Assembly (NCBI RefSeq): GCF_000515395.1
Contig: NZ_KI911782.1
Span: 1,837,090 to 1,901,089, forward strand
DNA length: 64,000 bases
Direction of reading: 5' to 3'
Source: Jiangella gansuensis DSM 44835
GTDB lineage: Bacteria; Actinomycetota; Actinomycetes; Jiangellales; Jiangellaceae
Positions 46,389 through 55,896 of the stretch are shown here, one piece after another (positions within the stretch are counted from its first letter, which is position 1; each line of letters starts with the position of its first letter). Both the position numbers and the translations under genes were made by a program. A model generated the notes under the pieces. It was not told the DNA's origin, made no database searches, and saw only the letters and a list, made by a program, of their open reading frames with translations.

Positions 46389-46484
46389 ATGAGCGACGAA
46401 CAGCAGGACCAGTCCCAGCAGACCCAGAGCGCGATCCAGGAAGCAATGGATCGCCGTGACAACGGCGGCGCGGCCGGTCGCTGA
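46389..46484 (+). CDS. Possible small Gln-rich protein
   Basis: A 31-residue frame beginning MSDEQQDQSQQTQSAIQEAM and ending NGGAAGR. A GGAG sequence lies 10 bases upstream and the codons end mostly in G or C, so it could be a real small gene. It could equally be chance. The rest of the 46164-46573 interval shows no gene that I can support. Confidence 0.3.
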   Translation: MSDEQQDQSQQTQSAIQEAMDRRDNGGAAGR

Positions 46485-46573
46485 CCAGCGCCGTAAGCAC
46501 ACCACCTCGGCGACTGTCCGGATGGCGGGACGCTGGTGCCATCATATGGACAGCCGCCGTACGGTAATGGACC

Positions 46574-47620
46574 ATGTCGCGCAGTCTCAACTTGGCAGTG
46601 ATTCCCGGTGACGGTATCGGCGACGAGGTCGTCACCGAAGGGCTGAAGGTGCTCGACGCCGTGCTCGCGGGCACCGACGTCAAGGTCGGCACCACCACCT
46701 ACGACCTCGGCGCCCGTCGTTGGCACGCAACCGGTGAGACCTTGCCGGACAGCGTCCTCGGCGAGCTGCGCGAGCACGACGCCATTCTGCTCGGCGCCGT
46801 GGGCGACCCCGGTGTGCCCAGCGGCGTTCTTGAGCGAGGCCTCCTGCTCAAGCTCCGGTTCGAGCTGGACCACTACGTCAACCTGCGCCCGTCCCGGCTC
46901 TTCCCGGGTGTCGCCACCCCGCTGGCCGACCCGGGTGAGGTCGACTTCGTCGTCGTCCGCGAGGGCACCGAGGGGCCGTACGTCGGCAACGGCGGCGCGC
47001 TGCGCGTCGGCACCCCGCAGGAGGTCGCCAACGAGGTCAGCGTCAACACCGCGTTCGGGGTCGAGCGGGTGGTGCGCGACGCGTTCGCCCGGGCTCAGGC
47101 GCGGCCGCGCAAGAAGCTCACCTACGTGCACAAGCACAACGTCCTGGTGCATGCCGGCCACCTGTGGCGGCGCACCGTCGAGCGGGTCGGCCAGGAGTAC
47201 CCGGACGTCGCCGTCGACTACCTGCACGTGGACGCCGCCACCATCTTCTTCGTCACCGACCCGGGCCGGTTCGACGTCATCGTCACCGACAACCTGTTCG
47301 GCGACATCCTCACCGACCTGGCCGCGGCCATCACCGGCGGCATCGGGCTGGCCGCCAGCGGCAATGTCAACCCGGACCGCACCGCGCCGTCCATGTTCGA
47401 GCCGGTGCACGGCTCGGCGCCGGACATCGCCGGCCAGGGCATCGCGGACCCGACGGCCGCGGTCCTCTCGGTGAGCCTGTTGCTGGAGCACCTCGGACTG
47501 GCCGAGCAGGCTGCGCGCATCGTCGACGCCGTCGCGGCCGATCTCGGCGAGCGGGGAGCGGCCAAGCGGCGCACCGCCGACATCGGCGACGCACTCGCCG
47601 CCCGCGTCACAGGCGGGTAA
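46574..47620 (+). CDS. leuB: 3-isopropylmalate dehydrogenase
   Basis: A 348-residue NAD-dependent decarboxylating dehydrogenase of leucine synthesis. It begins [20 protein letters not shown]. The substrate Arg cluster is in [17 protein letters not shown], and the metal-binding Asp residues are in [36 protein letters not shown] gives the adenine-binding end. A TACGGT -10-like element lies 8 bp before the ATG, suggesting a leaderless or near-leaderless mRNA. leuC and leuD are not in the window. Confidence 0.95.
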   Translation: MSRSLNLAVIPGDGIGDEVVTEGLKVLDAVLAGTDVKVGTTTYDLGARRWHATGETLPDSVLGELREHDAILLGAVGDPGVPSGVLERGLLLKLRFELDHYVNLRPSRLFPGVATPLADPGEVDFVVVREGTEGPYVGNGGALRVGTPQEVANEVSVNTAFGVERVVRDAFARAQARPRKKLTYVHKHNVLVHAGHLWRRTVERVGQEYPDVAVDYLHVDAATIFFVTDPGRFDVIVTDNLFGDILTDLAAAITGGIGLAASGNVNPDRTAPSMFEPVHGSAPDIAGQGIADPTAAVLSVSLLLEHLGLAEQAARIVDAVAADLGERGAAKRRTADIGDALAARVTGG

Positions 47621-47640
47621 CCAGCGCGTTTCACACCTCT

Positions 47641-47676
47641 GACACCGCCGTGGGCCAGCGCGCCCGCGGCGGTGTC
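47641..47676 (+). terminator. Terminator hairpin after leuB
   Basis: A 15-bp stem, GACACCGCCGTGGGC (47641-47655) with GCCCGCGGCGGTGTC (47662-47676), and one wobble pair. No T run follows, as is common for terminators in this GC range. Confidence 0.65.
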
Positions 47677-47776
47677 GCGTCTCCGTAGCCATGTGGCCGA
47701 TCTTGACACCCCTGTGCCGGGACCCGTTGTATGTGACATAGCACAATTCGGACTCCTTCGGACAGGGGAGACACAC

Positions 47777-49693
47777 GTGGTCAGATCCCGCAGGTTGCTC
47801 GCGGTGCCCATCGCCCTCGCCATCACCGCCACGACGGCGGTCGCGACCAGCGCCGGTGCCGGCGCCGACGAGCCCGACATCGCCGCCGAGCCCGGCATCG
47901 TCGTCGAGAACGGCGTCACCCAGCCCGTCTTCGGCTACGACGACGCCATCCGAGAGCGCGTGTTCATCACGTCGCCGTACGACTCGGACAGCGACGGCGA
48001 GCTCGACATCGTCACCGTCGACATCATGCGCCCCGCGGCCAGCGAGCAGGGCCTGAAGGTGCCGGTCGTCATGGACCCGAGCCCGTACTACTCGACCCTG
48101 GGCCGCGGCAACGAGTCCGAGCTGAAGCTGGACCAGGACGGCGACGGCCTGCTGGACCGCTGGCCGCTGTTCTACGACAACTACTTCGTGCCGCGCGGCT
48201 ACGCCGTGGTCCTCATGGACATGATCGGCACGAACAACTCGACCGGCTGCCCGACCGTGCACGAGGCATCGGACAACCTCTCGCCGAAGGTCGTCATCGA
48301 CTGGCTGAACGGCCGCGCCACCGGCGTCGACAAGGACGGCGACGAGGTCGTCGTCGACTGGCACAACGGCAAGACCGGCCTGATCGGCAAGTCGTACGAC
48401 GGCACCCTGGCCAACGGCACCGCGGTGTCGGGCGTGGACGGGCTGACCACCATCGTCCCGATCAGCGCGATCGCCAGCTACTACGACTACACGCGCAGCA
48501 ACGGCGTCGTCCAGCGCGGCAACAACTACCTCGCCTACCTCGCCAACATCGTCACCAACCCGGAGCGGCGCGACTACTGCCAGCCGGTGCGCGACTGGCT
48601 GTCGGCCAACGACGGCGACGAGCACGGCGACTACACGCCGTTCTGGCACGTCCGCGACTTCACCCGCGACATGGACAAGATCGAGGCGAGTGTCTTCCTG
48701 GTGCACGGACTCAATGACGAGAACGTCCGGCCCGACCACTTCAGCAAGCTCTGGTACGGCCTGGCCGAGCACGACGTCCCGCGCAAGCTGTGGCTGACCC
48801 AGACCGGCCACATCGACCCGTTCGACTTCCGCCGCGCCGAGTGGGTCGACGAGATCCACAGGTGGTTCGACTACTGGCTGCACGACATCGACAACGGCAT
48901 CATGGACGAGCCGAAGGTCGACATCGAGCGGGCTCCGGACGTGTGGGAGACCGCCGGCGACTGGCCGATCCCCGGCTCCCGCGAGACCCGCCTGTGGCTG
49001 CAGCCCAACGCCGGCGCCGCCGGGTCGCTGTCGGTGACCCCGAACCGGCCGTCGGACCCGGTGCTGAGCTTCGTCGACGACCCCAACCAGCGCGAGAGCA
49101 CCATGGTCTCGAACGAGCTGGCGGTGCAGCCGAACCGGCTCGCGTACGTGTCCGAGCCGCTGAAGGCACCGCTGCACCTGTCGGGGACGCCGTACATCTC
49201 GCTGAGTGCCACCGTCGACGCCACCGACACCAACTTCGGCGCGATCATCGTCGACTACGGTCCGGCCGAGCGGGTCCAGCGAGCCGGCGACGGCGTCATC
49301 ACCGGCACCGCCGAGGACTGCTGGGGCGAGACCGCGACCTGGGGCGGTTACGCCGAGGACGCCTGCTACAAGGAGGTGCACAAGCGGGTCGCGCTCACCG
49401 ACCGCGAGGTGGTGACCAAGGGCATCGTCGACGGCGTCAACATCGACGACTACAGCCAGCCCACCCCGCTGGTGCCTGGTCAGCAGTACGACGTGCGTTT
49501 CCCGCTGCTGCCGGAGGACTACGTGTTCCCGGCCGGGCACCGCATCGGCGTGATCATCGTCGGCAGTTACCGCGACTACGGCAGCCAGCCCGACCCGAAC
49601 CGGGCGACCATCTCGATCCTGCCCCGGCGCAGCGTGATCGAGCTGCCCATCGTCGGTGGCACGGCCGCCGCGGTGCGAGCCGGCCTGAGGTAG
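47777..49693 (+). CDS. Secreted Xaa-Pro dipeptidyl-peptidase-like hydrolase (S15/CocE family)
   Basis: A 638-residue exported protein. The N-terminal signal peptide RLLAVPIALAITATTAVATS is followed by an Ala/Gly-rich cleavage region. The alpha/beta hydrolase domain has the nucleophile in GLIGKSYDGTLANG (GxSYxG, near residue 203), an Asp in VFLVHGLNDENVRPDHF and the His in TQTGHIDPF. A C-terminal jelly-roll domain (residues about 415-638; ISLSATVDATDTNFGAIIVD) completes the PepX_C fold. It probably frees dipeptides ending in Pro from extracellular peptides. GTG at 47777 has GGGGAG upstream. Confidence 0.87.
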   Translation: MVRSRRLLAVPIALAITATTAVATSAGAGADEPDIAAEPGIVVENGVTQPVFGYDDAIRERVFITSPYDSDSDGELDIVTVDIMRPAASEQGLKVPVVMDPSPYYSTLGRGNESELKLDQDGDGLLDRWPLFYDNYFVPRGYAVVLMDMIGTNNSTGCPTVHEASDNLSPKVVIDWLNGRATGVDKDGDEVVVDWHNGKTGLIGKSYDGTLANGTAVSGVDGLTTIVPISAIASYYDYTRSNGVVQRGNNYLAYLANIVTNPERRDYCQPVRDWLSANDGDEHGDYTPFWHVRDFTRDMDKIEASVFLVHGLNDENVRPDHFSKLWYGLAEHDVPRKLWLTQTGHIDPFDFRRAEWVDEIHRWFDYWLHDIDNGIMDEPKVDIERAPDVWETAGDWPIPGSRETRLWLQPNAGAAGSLSVTPNRPSDPVLSFVDDPNQRESTMVSNELAVQPNRLAYVSEPLKAPLHLSGTPYISLSATVDATDTNFGAIIVDYGPAERVQRAGDGVITGTAEDCWGETATWGGYAEDACYKEVHKRVALTDREVVTKGIVDGVNIDDYSQPTPLVPGQQYDVRFPLLPEDYVFPAGHRIGVIIVGSYRDYGSQPDPNRATISILPRRSVIELPIVGGTAAAVRAGLR

Positions 49694-49703
49694 GAACCGG
49701 CGA

Positions 49704-49745
49704 GTCCGGGCCGCCGCGCGCGTTCTGCGCGCCGGCGGCCCGGAC
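49704..49745 (+). terminator. GC-rich hairpin after the PepX-like gene
   Basis: A 13-bp perfect stem, GTCCGGGCCGCCG (49704-49716) with CGGCGGCCCGGAC (49733-49745), 11 bp after the stop. No T run follows. The remaining 170 bp before the next gene hold only direct repeats of TGCCGCCCGGGC and no gene. Confidence 0.6.
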
Positions 49746-49918
49746 CCTGTGCCGCCCGGGCGAACGTGCCGCCCGGGCAATCCGGGCGACGGGCCGCTGG
49801 CACACCGGTCCGTCGCCCGGGCTCGCCGTGCGGCACGCTCCTGCCCATTCCGCCTCTTCCGCCCGTGCAACCGCGGCCCATGGCCGTGGCGTCCTTACGG
49901 TGACGGAGGGAGTCACCC

Positions 49919-51490
49919 ATGGGTGGGCGGTTGGCGGTCCTGGCGGCCGGCGTGGCGGTCGCGGTGGCGGCGGGTTTCGTGGGGTGGCTGGTGGGCCCGG
50001 AGCGGGGCTCCGGTCCGGGCAACGGCGGCGCCGTCGCCGAGGCTCCGGACGTGCCGCCCGGCGACGAGGCCGGTGACGGCGAGGGTGGGGTTCCCGACGA
50101 CGACGGCGCCACCGCCGGAAGCGCCCACCATCCCGACGGCGACTACGCCATCACCGGGTTGACCCTCCGCCTCGGCGAGGAGCTGCCGCCGTATCCGGGC
50201 GCTTCGGCGGCCGGCCGCGAGGACGACGGCGACCACGACGAGCACGGTGTCCGGATGGTCGAACTGGACGGCGTCCTGCACGACCACCCGGTGGCGCAGG
50301 CCCAGTACGGGTTGCGCAACCTCACCGCCTACCAGCAGACCGGCGATCCGTTCTTCCTGGACCGGGCGGTCATGCAGGCGCAGCGGCTGGTGCACCGGCG
50401 GGTCGTGTCGCGCCAGGCGTGGTGGTTCCCCTACCAGTTCGACTTCACCGTCCAGGGTGACGTCGACTACGTCGCGGAGGCGCCGTGGTACTCGGCGATG
50501 GCGCAGGGACAGGCGCTCAGCCTGTTCGCGCGACTGGCCGACGCCACCGGCGACGCGCGCTGGCGGGAGGCCGCGGACGCGACGTTCGCCGGTTTCCTGG
50601 TCGAGCCGCATCCGGACGAGCCGTGGGGGACCTGGGTCGACGACACGGGCAGCCTGTGGCTGGAGGAGTATCCGCGCTGGCCGGCTTCCAGCAGTTCTCG
50701 GGTCCTCAACGGCCACATGTTCGCCGCGCTGGGGTTGTACGACTACCACTGGCTGACCGCGTCCGCACAGGCCCGGGAGTTGTACGACGGCGCCCTGACC
50801 ACGGTCCTGGAGACGTTCGAGACCGGCTTCCGCCGGCCCGGCTGGGTGAGCGAGTACTCGCTGTTCCACGCCCGGCCGAACGCCCGGTACCACCAGATCC
50901 ACATCGGTGAGCTGCTCACCCTGTACCGGCAGACGGCACACGTGGCCTTCGCCGCCATGGCCGACGAGCTACGCGCCGACTTCCCGGCGCCGGCGCAGAG
51001 CGGCACGATGCAGCTGGCCGCCGGCGCCCACGTGCTGTACCGCTTCGGGCGGGACGGCAGGATCGCCGAGCATCGCGAGATCGAGCTCGACGACGCCTCA
51101 TCCGCGCCCGTCGACACACGGCAGCGCATCGAGGGCCGCGGCATCCACCTGCGGGTGTCCGGCGGACCGTACGACGGGTGGTGGCTGGAGGAGCGGGCCG
51201 GCCAGCGCTACGTCATGGGGCCGGTCGTCGTGCACGACTACGACCCGCCGCGCCGTTTCACCCTCGAACCGGGCACCTACACCGGCGTCAGGTACGACGG
51301 GGACGGTGTGCGGTCCGGTGAACAGACGGCCGCGTTCGCCGAACGCACGGCCGCCACGTTCGACGCCAGCGCCGTCGTCGACGGGACACCGTCCATCCGG
51401 GTGGCCGACGGGGTCCTGGCCGGCCACTGGCTGCCGGTGACCGCCGCCGTGACGCTGGACGCACCGGGCGAGGCCGGCGGTGGCGGCTGA
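49919..51490 (+). CDS. D-glucuronyl C5-epimerase-family membrane-anchored protein
   Basis: A 523-residue protein. An N-terminal membrane anchor (LAVLAAGVAVAVAAGFVGWL) is followed by a Gly/Asp-rich linker to about residue 70. The (alpha/alpha) domain has YQFDFTVQGDVDYVAEAPWY, then WLEEYPRWPASSSSRVLNGH followed by MFAALGLYDYHWLT, the signature of the C-terminal domain of D-glucuronyl C5-epimerase. The real target in bacteria is unclear; an extracellular uronic-acid polymer is likely. A strong GGAGGGAG ribosome site precedes the ATG. Confidence 0.85.
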   Translation: MGGRLAVLAAGVAVAVAAGFVGWLVGPERGSGPGNGGAVAEAPDVPPGDEAGDGEGGVPDDDGATAGSAHHPDGDYAITGLTLRLGEELPPYPGASAAGREDDGDHDEHGVRMVELDGVLHDHPVAQAQYGLRNLTAYQQTGDPFFLDRAVMQAQRLVHRRVVSRQAWWFPYQFDFTVQGDVDYVAEAPWYSAMAQGQALSLFARLADATGDARWREAADATFAGFLVEPHPDEPWGTWVDDTGSLWLEEYPRWPASSSSRVLNGHMFAALGLYDYHWLTASAQARELYDGALTTVLETFETGFRRPGWVSEYSLFHARPNARYHQIHIGELLTLYRQTAHVAFAAMADELRADFPAPAQSGTMQLAAGAHVLYRFGRDGRIAEHREIELDDASSAPVDTRQRIEGRGIHLRVSGGPYDGWWLEERAGQRYVMGPVVVHDYDPPRRFTLEPGTYTGVRYDGDGVRSGEQTAAFAERTAATFDASAVVDGTPSIRVADGVLAGHWLPVTAAVTLDAPGEAGGGG

Positions 51491-51588
51491 CCGAGCGGCC
51501 ACCGCCGGTTGCCGCACCGATGAATCCTCCATGAACCCTGCCTCGAACAGGCACTTCGCTGTCGATCTTCGCGTTGTGCCCTGTCACC

Positions 51589-52392
51589 GTGGAGGTCGTG
51601 ACGGAGTCGCGGTACGGAGCCGAACCCCGATTGCTGGCCATCGCCCACCGGGGTGGGGCGGGCCTGGCACCCGAGAACACCCTGGTGGCCTTCGAGCGTT
51701 CGTACGCGCTCGGGCTGCGGTACCTCGAGACCGACGTTCGGGTCACCGCCGACGGTGTCTGTCTTGCCTTCCATGACGCCCGGCTGGACCGGGTCACCGA
51801 CGGACACGGCCCGGTCCGGCGGCGTACCTGGGCGGAGGTCAGCCGGCTGACGGTGCTGGGCACGCAGCCGGTGGCCCGGCTCGACGACGTGCTGACAGCG
51901 TTCCCGGACGCCCGGTTCGTGATCGACGTCAAGGACGAGGCCGCGGTCGGGCCGCTGGCCCGTGTGTTGCGGGAGACCCGGGCGGTGGACCGGGTGTGTG
52001 TGGCCGGGGCCTGGGACGGCTGGCTGGCGGCGCTGCGCGCGGAACTCGGCCCGGGGCTGGCGTGCGCGCTGGGCTGGCGGTCGCTGGTCTCGTGGCTGGC
52101 CTGCTCGCACGGACGGGTCGCGGCGCCGCGGCGGCTGGCGAACGGTGGCTTCGTGCACGTTCCGCTGCGCTGGGGTAGGCTGCCGGTATTCATCGACCGT
52201 CTGGTCGGAGGCGCCCATGACCTGGGGCTGCGCCTCATCGTATGGACGGTCGACGACCCAGCTTCGATGCGCCGGCTGATCAGTGCGGGCGTCGACGGGG
52301 TCATCACCGATCGGCCGGATGTGCTGCGGGAGGTGATGATCGCCGAGGGTCGTTGGCCACGCACCGTTTACGCGGACAGCGACGATCGGTAG
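51589..52392 (+). CDS. Glycerophosphodiester phosphodiesterase
   Basis: A 267-residue GDPD of TIM-barrel fold. It has IAHRGGAGLAPENTLVAFER at the start, YLETDVRVTADGVCLAFHD with the metal Glu and Asp and the catalytic His, and VWTVDDPASMRRLISAGVDG near the end. No signal peptide is seen, so it acts in the cytosol on glycerophosphodiesters, releasing glycerol 3-phosphate. GTG at 51589 or 51598 is the start; the ribosome site GGAGG lies between them, so the start is uncertain. Confidence 0.87.
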   Translation: MEVVTESRYGAEPRLLAIAHRGGAGLAPENTLVAFERSYALGLRYLETDVRVTADGVCLAFHDARLDRVTDGHGPVRRRTWAEVSRLTVLGTQPVARLDDVLTAFPDARFVIDVKDEAAVGPLARVLRETRAVDRVCVAGAWDGWLAALRAELGPGLACALGWRSLVSWLACSHGRVAAPRRLANGGFVHVPLRWGRLPVFIDRLVGGAHDLGLRLIVWTVDDPASMRRLISAGVDGVITDRPDVLREVMIAEGRWPRTVYADSDDR

Positions 52393-52397
52393 CGTTG

Positions 52398-52411
52398 GTT
52401 GGACGTCCAAC
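52398..52411. promoter_or_regulatory. Perfect palindrome in the ilvE promoter region
   Basis: GTTGGACGTCCAAC is a 14-bp perfect palindrome lying 26 bp upstream of the ilvE ATG and abutting a TAGTTT -10-like sequence (52412-52417). Its position suggests an operator for a dimeric regulator. The regulator is not identifiable. Confidence 0.55.
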
Positions 52412-52437
52412 TAGTTTCGCGAAGGGAAGCACCCGCC

Positions 52438-53532
52438 ATGGCAGCGACCGCACCGGCTCTGGAGTTCTCGACGACGCTCGCGTCGAACCCGGTACCGGCC
52501 GAGCGCCGGTCGCAGATCCTGGCCAGCCCCGGGTTCGGCACCAACTTCACCGACCACATGGTCACCGCCACCTGGACACCGGACGGCTGGCACGACGCCG
52601 GGCTGCGCCCCTACGCGCCGCTGGCACTCGACCCGGCCACCGCCGTGCTCCACTACGCGCAGGCGATCTTCGAAGGGCTCAAGGCGTACCGGCACGACGA
52701 CGGCTCCATCTGGGCGTTCCGGCCGCGGGCCAACGGCGAGCGGATGCGCGCCAGCGCCGCCCGGATGGCACTGCCGGACCTGCCGGCCGAGTCTTTCGTC
52801 GAAGCCATCGAGTTGCTGGTGCGGGCCGACGCCGACTGGGTGCCGTCCGGCGGCGAGGCCAGCCTGTACCTGCGGCCGTTCATGTTCGCCTCCGAGGTGT
52901 TCCTCGGCGTGCGCCCGGCCAAGCAGGTGACGTTCTGCGTCATCGCGTCGCCGGCCGGTGCGTACTTCTCCTCCGGGGTCAAGCCGGTCGACATCTGGCT
53001 GTCCGCCGAGTACACGCGGGCCGCGCCGGGCGGCACCGGCGCCGCCAAGTGCGCGGGCAACTACGCCGCCAGCCTGGTCGCCCAGCAGGAGGCCATCGAG
53101 CACGGCTGCGACCAGGTGTGCTTCCTCGACGCGGTCGAGCGGAAATGGGTCGAGGAGCTCGGCGGCATGAACCTCTACTTCGTGCACGCCAACGGCACCA
53201 TCGTGACGCCGGAGCTGACCGGCACCATCCTCGAGGGCATCACCCGCGACTCCATCATCCAGCTCGCCGCCGACCGCGGCCACAAGGTCGACGAGCGCCG
53301 GGTGTCCATCGACGAGTGGCGCGAAGGCGTGGCGTCCGGCGACATCACCGAGGTGTTCGCATGCGGCACGGCCGCCGTCGTCACCCCGATCGGACGGCTC
53401 GCCTGGGACGGCGGCGACGTCTCCACCGGCGCCGAGCCCGGCCCGGTCACGCAGGAGATCCGCTCCGCGCTGCTGGACGTCCAGTACGGCCGCGCCGAGG
53501 ACCCGCACGGCTGGATGCACCGCATCGTCTGA
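52438..53532 (+). CDS. ilvE: Branched-chain amino acid aminotransferase
   Basis: A 364-residue class IV PLP enzyme catalysing the last step of leucine, isoleucine and valine synthesis. The catalytic Lys is residue 204 in GAAKCAGNYAASL. Also typical are LHYAQAIFEGLKAYRHDDGS, EELGGMNLYFV and EVFACGTAAVVTPIG, which marks the BCAT II/actinobacterial subgroup. The ATG at 52438 has AAGGGAAG about 8 bases upstream. No leader peptide precedes it; a 14-bp palindrome in the promoter region is the only regulatory candidate. Confidence 0.94.
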   Translation: MAATAPALEFSTTLASNPVPAERRSQILASPGFGTNFTDHMVTATWTPDGWHDAGLRPYAPLALDPATAVLHYAQAIFEGLKAYRHDDGSIWAFRPRANGERMRASAARMALPDLPAESFVEAIELLVRADADWVPSGGEASLYLRPFMFASEVFLGVRPAKQVTFCVIASPAGAYFSSGVKPVDIWLSAEYTRAAPGGTGAAKCAGNYAASLVAQQEAIEHGCDQVCFLDAVERKWVEELGGMNLYFVHANGTIVTPELTGTILEGITRDSIIQLAADRGHKVDERRVSIDEWREGVASGDITEVFACGTAAVVTPIGRLAWDGGDVSTGAEPGPVTQEIRSALLDVQYGRAEDPHGWMHRIV

Positions 53533-53547
53533 CCGCCGGCGTCCACC

Positions 53548-53614
53548 AAATGATCACGTCCACTTGGGGTGCTCCCGCTTCACCACCCATGCATGCCTGG
53601 TGAAGCGGGAGCAC
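53548..53614. repeat. TGATCA palindrome, class B, left half
   Basis: It begins AAATGATCACGTCCAC and contains a perfect 17-bp stem GTGCTCCCGCTTCACCA / TGGTGAAGCGGGAGCAC (53569-53585 and 53598-53614) around a GCATGC-containing loop. It lies 15 bp after the ilvE stop, in terminator position. Confidence 0.85.
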
Positions 53615-53739
53615 GGCTTGGTCCCGCAGGTGAGATCAGCCGGACGGCCAGGACATGGCCGGCCTCGTGATCGGCCGGACCACCGGGTTCGCGGATGCCA
53701 CCTGCACCGACCGGGGAACCTGTGCCATACTGCTGGACG

Positions 53740-53766
53740 ATGAATCTCTGTCTGATTATTTCGTAG
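53740..53766 (+). CDS. cimA leader peptide (MNLCLIIS)
   Basis: An eight-codon frame ATG to TAG with Leu, Leu, Ile, Ile codons in six positions. A CATACT -10-like element (53725-53730) places the transcription start about 3 bp before the ATG, so the leader would be nearly leaderless. It precedes a pair of hairpins ending in a T run. Confidence 0.8.
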   Translation: MNLCLIIS

Positions 53767-53828
53767 GCGCGCCGGCACCAGCTCCATGCCAGGCGCGCAG
53801 ACCTCTCGCACCCGCGAGGGGTCTTTTT
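53767..53828 (+). terminator. cimA transcription attenuator
   Basis: The first hairpin pairs GCGCGCC (53767-53773) with GGCGCGC (53792-53798). The second is an intrinsic terminator, with GACCTCTCGC (53800-53809) pairing with GCGAGGGGTC (53814-53823) followed by five T residues. The arrangement with the upstream leader peptide is that of ribosome-mediated attenuation. Confidence 0.82.
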
Positions 53829-53900
53829 GTTTGTCCGCCCACCAGCCCAGCCCCCGCCCAGCCCATCAGCTCGTCAGACAGCCAGGATGAGGACCGACCA

Positions 53901-55493
53901 GTGACCGACCTCGAACGCTTCCACGTGTACGACACGTCCCTGCGCGACGGCGCCCAGCAGGAGGGCCTCTCGCTGTCGGTGCAGGACAAGCTCGCCATCG
54001 CCGCGCACCTCGACGAGTTGGGCGTGGGGTTCATCGAGGGCGGCTGGCCGGGCGCGGTGCCGAAGGACACGGAGTTCTTCCGCCGGGCGCGCACCGAGCT
54101 GGAGTTGAAGACGGCGACGCTCGCGGCGTTCGGTGCCACCCGCAAGGCCGGTGGCCGAGCCGCCGACGACCCGCAGGTCCGGGCGCTGCTCGACGCCGAG
54201 ACCTCGGTGGTCACGCTCGTCGCCAAGAGTCACGTCGGCCACGTCGAGCGCGCGCTGCGCACCACGCTGGACGAGAACCTGGCCATGATCGCCGACACCG
54301 TGACCTTCCTGGTGGGCGAGGGCCGGCGGGTCTTCGTCGACTGTGAGCACTTCTTCGACGGCTACCGCACGGACCCTGAGTACGCGCTGCGGGTGGTCCG
54401 GACGGCGACGGAGTCCGGCGCCGACGTCGTCGTCCTGTGCGACACCAACGGCGGCATGCTCCCGGACGACGTCCGCGCCACCGTCTCAGCGGTCGCCGAG
54501 CAGACCGGGGCCCGGCTGGGGATGCACGCCCACAACGACACCGGCTGCGCGGTCGCCAACACCGTCGCCGCCGTGGACGCCGGGGCAACCCACGTCCAGG
54601 GCACCGTCAACGGCACCGGTGAGCGCACCGGCAACGCCGACATCGTGACCGTGGTGGCGAACCTGGAGCTCAAGCGCGGGATGCGGGTGCTGCCCGACGG
54701 CGCGCTGCCGGAGGCGACCCGGATCGCGCACGCCATCTCCGAGCTGACGAACATCGTGCCGTACTCGCGCCAGCCCTACGTCGGGGCCAGTGCCTTCGCG
54801 CACAAGGCCGGCCTGCACGCCAGCGCCATCAAGGTGGACCCCGACCTCTACCAGCACACCGACCCGGGCCTGGTCGGCAACGACATGCGGCTGCTGGTGT
54901 CGGACATGGCCGGGCGGGCCAGCATCGAGCTGAAGAGCCGGGAGCTGGGCTTCGACGTCTCCGGCGACCGCGAACTGGTCACCCGCGTCACCCAGCGGGT
55001 GAAGGACCTGGAGGCCGCCGGCTACACGTTCGAGGCGGCGGACGCGTCGTTCGAACTGCTGCTGCGCGCGGAGGCGGAGGGGCAGCGGCTGAGCTACTTC
55101 GACGTGGAGTCGTGGCGGGTCATCACCGAGTCACGGCCCGGTGGCGACGCCGTCAGCGAGGCGACGGTGAAGCTGCGGGCCGGTGGCGAGCGCGTCGTCG
55201 TGACCGGTGAGGGGAACGGTCCGGTCAACGCGCTCGACCACGCCCTGCGCACCGCGATCGGCGCGCTGTACCCGGAGATCGACAAGCTCGAGCTCATCGA
55301 CTTCCGGGTACGGATCCTCGACGCGGCCCACGGCACCGACGCGGTGACGCGGGTGCTGGTGGAGATGACGGACGGGAAGACGTCCTGGGAGACCGTCGGT
55401 GTCGGCGCCAACATCATCGAGGCGTCGTGGGAGGCGCTCGTCGACGCCGTCACCTACGGACTGCTGCGTCAGGGGGCCGCGGCGATCAGCTGA
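53901..55493 (+). CDS. cimA: (R)-citramalate synthase
   Basis: A 530-residue enzyme condensing acetyl-CoA and pyruvate to citramalate, which gives a threonine-independent route to 2-oxobutyrate and isoleucine. The N-terminus [20 protein letters not shown] is the metal-binding HMGL-like start; [20 protein letters not shown] holds the paired metal histidines. The C-terminal LeuA-type allosteric domain (residues about 390-525) includes [16 protein letters not shown]. The segment [17 protein letters not shown] separates CimA from 2-isopropylmalate synthase. GTG at 53901 has GAGGA 8 bases upstream. Control is by the attenuator just upstream. Confidence 0.92.
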   Translation: MTDLERFHVYDTSLRDGAQQEGLSLSVQDKLAIAAHLDELGVGFIEGGWPGAVPKDTEFFRRARTELELKTATLAAFGATRKAGGRAADDPQVRALLDAETSVVTLVAKSHVGHVERALRTTLDENLAMIADTVTFLVGEGRRVFVDCEHFFDGYRTDPEYALRVVRTATESGADVVVLCDTNGGMLPDDVRATVSAVAEQTGARLGMHAHNDTGCAVANTVAAVDAGATHVQGTVNGTGERTGNADIVTVVANLELKRGMRVLPDGALPEATRIAHAISELTNIVPYSRQPYVGASAFAHKAGLHASAIKVDPDLYQHTDPGLVGNDMRLLVSDMAGRASIELKSRELGFDVSGDRELVTRVTQRVKDLEAAGYTFEAADASFELLLRAEAEGQRLSYFDVESWRVITESRPGGDAVSEATVKLRAGGERVVVTGEGNGPVNALDHALRTAIGALYPEIDKLELIDFRVRILDAAHGTDAVTRVLVEMTDGKTSWETVGVGANIIEASWEALVDAVTYGLLRQGAAAIS

Positions 55494-55508
55494 GGCGACC
55501 GGCTGGAA

Positions 55509-55664
55509 TCAGCTGACGAGGCGGAACGCACTGGTCATGACGGCGGAGGCGTCGGCCCACGATGGGAGTGCGTCGATCTCGATGATGGTGCGGCGCAGAG
55601 GTTCGGTGTCGTACAGTTCGACCCGCCAGCCGTTGTGGTCGTGGTCGAGGATCCCCCGGATCAC
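55509..55664 (-). CDS. Small hypothetical protein
   Basis: A 51-residue protein starting VIRGILDHDHNGWRVELYDT and ending SWADASAVMTSAFRLVS. I do not recognise a family. The GTG at 55664 has a good AGGAAAGG ribosome site 6-7 bases upstream and the codon use is like the neighbours, so it is probably real. It converges with cimA, leaving only 15 bp between the stops. The 55665-55896 stretch upstream holds no other gene that I can support. Confidence 0.55.
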   Translation of the reverse strand: MIRGILDHDHNGWRVELYDTEPLRRTIIEIDALPSWADASAVMTSAFRLVS

Positions 55665-55896
55665 GCTCAGTCCTTTCCTGTGCTTGGTTCGTTGGGGTGC
55701 TGACAACGTGAAGTCTGTCACTTTCCGCGCCGCATGTCGCACTGAATTCCTGCGTGTCGAGCAAGATCAGCCGTTCGGCTCAGGCGGGATCGTCCGGTTC
55801 GTCCTGCCAGGGGCTGCCCCTCTCCAGCGGGTTCTTGTGGTCGCTCAGGAGTCCGATGTGCCCAGGTGGTAACGCCGCTGATGTATGCTGTGCTGT

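Noticed and set aside
53548-53614. The palindrome after ilvE as part of the cimA attenuator.
   Set aside because: It belongs to the dispersed class B family and lies upstream of the predicted cimA promoter.
55780-55875. A minus-strand stretch reading LLSDHKNPLERGSPWQDEPD before a stop, with good codon bias.
   Set aside because: It has no ATG, GTG or TTG start in a sensible place and overlaps the VapB promoter region. Probably chance or a small remnant.
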